Below are positions 25,401-26,324 of a stretch of DNA of 26,324 nt, in pieces. The notes beneath the pieces are model-generated. The model saw only the letters and a program-made list of their open reading frames with translations, was not told where the DNA came from and ran no database searches. The position numbers and the translations under genes are program-made. Origin of the DNA: Botryllus schlosseri (Eukaryota > Chordata > Ascidiacea > Stolidobranchia > Styelidae). The stretch lies in the NCBI GenBank assembly GCA_000444245.1, contig ATSW01014110.1, positions 1 through 26,324 on the forward strand, written 5' to 3'. Position 1 is the stretch's first letter. Every line of letters starts with the position of its first letter.

Positions 25401-26015
25401 TACAGTTCTCCTGTGGCATTTTTTGACTGGGCTAGTTCAAGCGAAATGCCGTTATTCAAATTCTGATTCAATTTGTGAAATGTTTCTATGTTGTCATTTT
25501 TATTCTGATCCAATTTCTGATTTTCCTGAAAATGCTGCGGCAGAACTGTATCGTGCGAAACGATCCTGGCTTGTTGTACAGAATTATTTCTATTAAATAA
25601 CGGAATCAAATGCAATTTTTAAGTTTTTGCAAGTTCAGTCATGTTCGTTCTGATTGTAATCTAATTTGAAAAAAGACAGTGTCTCGTTACCTTTCTAATT
25701 GCAGTCTAATTTGGAAAGGCTGAAAATGTTCTAATTATGCAACTCTTGCAGCTGACATCGAAGAAAGACCAAATTATCTTTCTGTGGTTTAGAGCTTGCG
25801 TTATTTTCTTTGCGGTCCATATCAACCATAATCTTGTGACGTCGTAATCATTGATACTTGAATACTTGACTAAGAACTCGATTCAGAATTGGAATGACTC
25901 AAGTCCTCGATTTTTCTCAGCCGCAACGATAACGAATAATCCATTTTCAGCACGTATCGCCCCGATGATGGCGAAGACTTTGAAATCAATCGGGAAGATG
26001 AGATTTCGGAGATGA
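16412..26015 (+). CDS. ELOA: ELOA, Elongin A (complete, 13 exons, 687 residues)
   Basis: Exons: 16412-16480, 17745-17801, 18180-18307, 18845-18932, 18994-19080, 19577-19672, 20201-20280, 21289-21461, 22723-22775, 22834-23473, 24246-24535, 24885-25122, 25951-26015. Their 2064 bases form one frame from ATG to TGA, close to vertebrate ELOA (about 770-800 residues). Order: TFIIS N-terminal (LW) domain, residues 1-85; a disordered middle with EYDP repeats (100-235) and Lys-rich nuclear-localisation-like runs (165-173, 300-375); the conserved Elongin A region, about 440-600; a tail ending [16 protein letters not shown]. Known role: the large subunit of Elongin (SIII) suppresses pausing by RNA polymerase II; with Elongin B/C, CUL5 and RBX2 it ubiquitinates stalled polymerase. 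The ATG is fixed by an in-frame TAA 12 bases upstream. All 12 introns obey GT/AG. Confidence 0.95.
16481..17744. other. ELOA intron 1, nothing recognised
   Basis: AT-rich DNA. The only pattern noted is a 15 bp imperfect direct repeat near 16853-16882 (TATGACATATTAAAT, TATGACGTATTAAAT). No repeat of the families above was recognised. Confidence 0.45.
17745..17801 (+). CDS. ELOA: ELOA exon 2 (LW domain)
   Basis: 19 codons, phase 0 on both sides (TATTCAG acceptor, TTGAAG/GTGAGC donor). VFRALQKLNEIEMTVDLLK matches vertebrate LLKYLKKLSTLPITVDILA. Confidence 0.92.
17972..18148. repeat. Long near-perfect palindrome in ELOA intron 2
   Basis: The left arm 17972-18057 and right arm 18066-18148 are reverse complements over roughly 83-86 bases with about two substitutions and two or three small indels. 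They are separated by the 8-base spacer AATTGGAA. The innermost part of the right arm reads CTCTACTAGTTGCTGACGAT. The right arm ends 31 bp before exon 3. A single, non-palindromic relative of the arm lies at 22430-22545. Confidence 0.93.
18180..18307 (+). CDS. ELOA: ELOA exon 3 (end of LW domain)
   Basis: 128 bases, phase 0 to phase 2. TGVGKAVHKLRKEKALGEFS and REIVAKWKKV match vertebrate TGVGKTVNSLRKHEHVGSFA and RDLVAQWKKL. An earlier GTAAAA (CTCA/GTAAAA) could be used as a donor, but only the later one (AAAGG/GTAAAC) restores the frame of exon 4. Confidence 0.93.
18385..18818. mobile_element. TA-flanked element with GTTCTAGTTGCGAG units, copy 1
   Basis: It begins TTGGTTTTTTGAGTAATAAT after TA and contains subterminal units of the type TAGTTCTAGTTGCGAGTT+CCGAAAAGTGAGTAG at both sides. 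The interior (GCCATTGCTAGCTTAAAGTC, ACTAACAGTGCCGCAG) is shared, inverted, with the copy at 23691-24146. It fills most of ELOA intron 3 and ends about 27 bp before exon 4. Confidence 0.6.
18845..18932 (+). CDS. ELOA: ELOA exon 4 (first YDP repeat)
   Basis: 88 bases, phase 2 to phase 0 (ATTTTATAG acceptor, ACG/GTGAGA donor). It encodes ENYYASKVKSEPCSYDPAQN followed by WKMDSLDHT. The YDPAQNW motif (residues 100-106) recurs in exons 5 and 8. The intron that follows is only 61 bp. Confidence 0.85.
18994..19080 (+). CDS. ELOA: ELOA exon 5 (second YDP repeat)
   Basis: 29 codons, phase 0 to phase 0 (TCGTTCAAG acceptor, GAG/GTATGT donor). It encodes ESNGYKPAKMQVQNDTDEEY, then DPSQNWHCE. EEYDPSQNW (residues 132-140) parallels YDPAQNW of exon 4. 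Being symmetric, the exon could be duplicated or skipped without a frameshift. Confidence 0.85.
19577..19672 (+). CDS. ELOA: ELOA exon 6 (basic, nuclear-localisation-like run)
   Basis: 32 codons, phase 0 to phase 0 (TCTGACAG acceptor, ATTGAA/GTGAGG donor). It encodes GTQQEAWTPPVRIKKEKLSP followed by KPKKKRKNRPIE; KPKKKRK closely resembles a classical monopartite nuclear localisation signal. Confidence 0.85.
19673..20200. other. ELOA intron 6, nothing recognised
   Basis: No open frame, element terminus or notable repeat was seen here apart from ordinary splice signals at the two ends. Confidence 0.45.
20201..20280 (+). CDS. ELOA: ELOA exon 7
   Basis: 80 bases, phase 0 to phase 2 (CTATGTGCAG acceptor, ACAAG/GTAACC donor). 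It encodes NDVSEAETSRRPKDGRGVTV, then ESITPT, a polar linker without recognised domains. The identification rests on frame continuity between exons 6 and 8. Confidence 0.78.
20356..21222. mobile_element. TA-flanked element with GTTCTAGTTGCGAG units, copy 2, interrupted
   Basis: The ends are CTGGTTTTTGGTGGTTCTAG and, on the other strand, CTGGGTTTTCAAAAGGCGCA, flanked by TA (20354-20355 and 21223-21224). This suggests a Tc1/mariner-like non-autonomous element. Nearly the whole body is degenerate tandem units of about 30-36 bp (GTTCTAGTTGCGAGTTTTGA then AAAGTGAGTA). A TAGGG-family element (20551-20940) is inserted in it. Confidence 0.6.
20551..20940. mobile_element. TAGGG-family DNA element, 390 bp, nested
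   Basis: It starts TAGAGTAACCATACGTCCTT, and on the other strand it ends TAGGGTTGCAATATTTTGGA. Flanking 8 bp duplications are TCAAATTC (20543-20550) and TCGAATTC (20941-20948), one mismatch. Internal GAGGACGCCTAAATGTCCTC is shared with the left part of the 11799 copy. Confidence 0.85.
21289..21461 (+). CDS. ELOA: ELOA exon 8 (two further EYDP repeats)
   Basis: 173 bases, phase 2 to phase 1 (ACCCCCAG acceptor, weak donor CCTG/GTTTGT). It encodes IEEYDPSSNYVV (EYDP at residues 205-208) and later DEYDPVGSESAYQP (231-234), then an acidic Ser-rich end SDSEDSYPEDEP. The next intron contains a hAT insertion with perfect target duplications. Confidence 0.88.
21528..22289. mobile_element. hAT element, GACTCGAGTC family, 762 bp with perfect target duplication
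   Basis: Termini are CAGTGTTGGGATCAAGTCAC and, on the other strand, CAGAGTTGGGATGACTCGAG. Identical 8 bp duplications CCATGTCA flank it (21520-21527 and 22290-22297). Many GACTCGAGTC, CAAGTCAA and GAGTCAAGTC motifs lie near both ends. There is no recognisable transposase. The perfect duplication suggests it is younger than the 4023-4520 relative. It lies in ELOA intron 8. Confidence 0.9.
22430..22545 (+). repeat. Single-arm relative of the palindromic repeat
   Basis: CACCAGTTGCTGACGAGTTT, GGCCGAAAATATTCGGGTTC, ATTTCAACATCAATATATTA, GTTGTATATTGAAGTTCTGT and ACCTCCAAGAGGATCTT align with the reverse complement of 17930-18057. No second arm is present here. Confidence 0.75.
22620..22706 (-). mobile_element. 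hAT (CAGAGGTGG family) terminus next to ELOA exon 9
   Basis: Read on the minus strand from 22706: CAGAGGCGGTTATTAACTAA, GTGCTTTTTCAAAAGTACTC, then CTACTTCTACTAG. This follows the left terminus of the 11878 element. Its end lies 16 bp before the exon 9 start. Confidence 0.6.
22723..22775 (+). CDS. ELOA: ELOA exon 9 (short)
   Basis: 53 bases, phase 1 to phase 0 (TTTTTCCAG acceptor, GAAAGA/GTGAGT donor), encoding AYLLNPQKSNESRPQER. Its acceptor lies just after a hAT terminus ending at 22706. The intron that follows is only 58 bp. Confidence 0.78.
22834..23473 (+). CDS. ELOA: ELOA exon 10 (Lys-rich linker and start of the Elongin A region)
   Basis: 640 bases, phase 0 to phase 1; the largest exon. 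Residues about 300-380 are a Lys/Ser-rich disordered tract. Then PKIQASYRPLPAPE matches vertebrate PAIQANYRPLPSLE, and KMLVYSGGGGAILPKMMSLF with DQCMMVLMNNID matches [20 protein letters not shown] with QQCIRVLKNNID. Confidence 0.96.
23540..23615 (-). repeat. Possible further copy of the CTGACGA/CGAAA repeat
   Basis: On the minus strand, CTGACGCTTGCCCCTGATGA, GCGAAATAGGATC and GAGTTCATTTCAATAGGAAT keep the order of motifs seen in the repeats at 17972 and 22430, with substantial divergence. Confidence 0.4.
23691..24146. mobile_element. TA-flanked element with GTTCTAGTTGCGAG units, copy 3 (inverted)
   Basis: The left end is CTGGATTTTCAAAACGAGCT after TA. The right end on the other strand is CTGGTTTTTTGAGTAGTTCT with AGTTGCGCATTT. 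The minus strand carries the same units and the same central block (GCCATTGCTAGCTCAGAGTC) as the copy at 18385. It occupies most of ELOA intron 10. Confidence 0.62.
24246..24535 (+). CDS. ELOA: ELOA exon 11 (Elongin BC-binding and cullin-box region)
   Basis: 290 bases, phase 1 to phase 0. FGGIPYEIVHPVLRKCTSEQ with LYRLEDSN matches vertebrate [20 protein letters not shown] with LYRIEEYN, the part that contacts Elongin C. [20 protein letters not shown] matches [20 protein letters not shown], among the most conserved stretches in the family. Confidence 0.97.
24885..25122 (+). CDS. ELOA: ELOA exon 12
   Basis: 238 bases, phase 0 to phase 1 (TGTTTGCAG acceptor, AAAC/GTAGGT donor). AYVGSNAKPPRSVRRAQEKY with GTAG matches vertebrate [20 protein letters not shown] with GTGG, followed by a Ser-rich variable tail ending REIKK. 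Confidence 0.95.
25185..25740. repeat. ACTAGA-family repeat forming a long inverted repeat
   Basis: The left half (TTAGAATTAGATTGACGGCT, CACTATACAGTTCTCCTG) matches the copy at 5691. The right half carries the same internal block inverted: CAGAACTGTATCGTGCGAAA at about 25541 is the reverse complement of the TTTCGCAC.ATACAGTTCT block at about 25393. It lies in ELOA intron 12, between exons 12 and 13. The outer borders are approximate. Confidence 0.6.
25951..26015 (+). CDS. ELOA: ELOA exon 13 (C-terminus and stop)
   Basis: 65 bases from ATTTTCAG to TGA, encoding [20 protein letters not shown]. Vertebrate ELOA ends [20 protein letters not shown], so both the exon and the stop are secure. Confidence 0.96.
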
Positions 26016-26324
26016 CGTTATGTCTGTCTGCTGTCGGCTACCGAAACTGCTGTCGACAAAAAATACAAGGTGTTGCAGCTATGCTTGCAAGTGTGTTGTC
26101 CACAGATTGTCATCGCCAGATATGATACCCTCGAAACGTTGTATGCTCTGTTATTATCCAACTAGGAACTTTTGAGGAACTTTTACTCGTACTTGTACAG
26201 ATTTTCCTAACTGTATGTGGGTGAGTATTTCAAATATATTGCAAGAGAGATGAATCGCCGTTTCAGTGCTGACGCTTGTGCGGAGTTATGTTTTTGTAAT
26301 AACTGGAGTCAGATAGGTCCTGAG
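26016..26324. other. ELOA 3' UTR / 3' flank
   Basis: No AATAAA hexamer is visible in the 309 bases after the stop; an AATACA variant occurs near 26063. The polyadenylation site therefore uses a variant signal or lies beyond the window. Confidence 0.5.

Noticed and set aside
1-26324. tRNA, rRNA, CRISPR or prokaryotic operon features
   Set aside because: No GGTTCRA-type B box with a cloverleaf, no rRNA-like blocks and no regularly spaced repeats; the genes are intron-rich and eukaryotic.

Overview
The window is animal nuclear DNA, AT-rich and interrupted by many introns with GT/AG borders. It holds the 5' two fifths of one gene on the minus strand and one whole gene on the plus strand, arranged head to head. 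The minus-strand gene is TECPR2 (tectonin beta-propeller repeat-containing protein 2): ten exons between 6813 and 1 give about 604 residues, and the rest lies to the left of the window. The plus-strand gene is ELOA (Elongin A, transcription elongation factor B subunit 3): 13 exons from 16412 to 26015 give 687 residues with a start, a stop and intact phase at every junction. Both were found by comparing in-frame exon translations with remembered vertebrate protein sequences. Divergence from vertebrates, very short introns (58 and 61 bp) and the transposon content suggest an invertebrate, perhaps a deuterostome such as a tunicate; the sequence alone does not settle the species.

Layout: 1-6813 TECPR2 exons with transposon-filled introns; 6814-16411 a 9.6 kb intergenic stretch between the two divergent starts, almost all of it mobile-element debris; 16412-26015 ELOA, whose introns carry more of the same element families; 26016-26324 3' flank.

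Mobile DNA dominates what is not exon. I see at least six families: (a) a hAT family with termini CAGAGGTGGTCA, (b) a hAT family with termini CAGGGTTGTAA or CAGTGTTGGGA and many GACTCGAGTC subterminal motifs, (c) a 384-390 bp element with termini TAGGGTTACCATA and 8 bp target duplications, (d) a PIF/Harbinger-like element with GGGCCGAGGCCAATTC ends and TTA flanks, (e) an element built of roughly 30 bp GTTCTAGTTGCGAGTTTTGA units flanked by TA, and (f) an ACTAGA-ended repeat that in one copy is a long inverted repeat. There is also a non-LTR retrotransposon (LINE) family represented by five or six 3' ends, one with the recognisable reverse-transcriptase C-terminal region. Several elements are nested, at 11799-13964 three deep. 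No tRNA, rRNA, CRISPR array or retrovirus-like element was recognised.

The two host genes have unrelated roles (TECPR2 in autophagy and ER exit/secretory traffic; ELOA in RNA polymerase II elongation and in an Elongin BC ubiquitin ligase), so I infer no functional link from their neighbourhood. The most interesting signals are a conserved and apparently covarying stem in the LINE 3' UTR, lineage-specific EYDP repeats in ELOA, a near-perfect 177 bp palindrome in an ELOA intron, and transposon ends lying within about 10-20 bp of splice sites in both genes.
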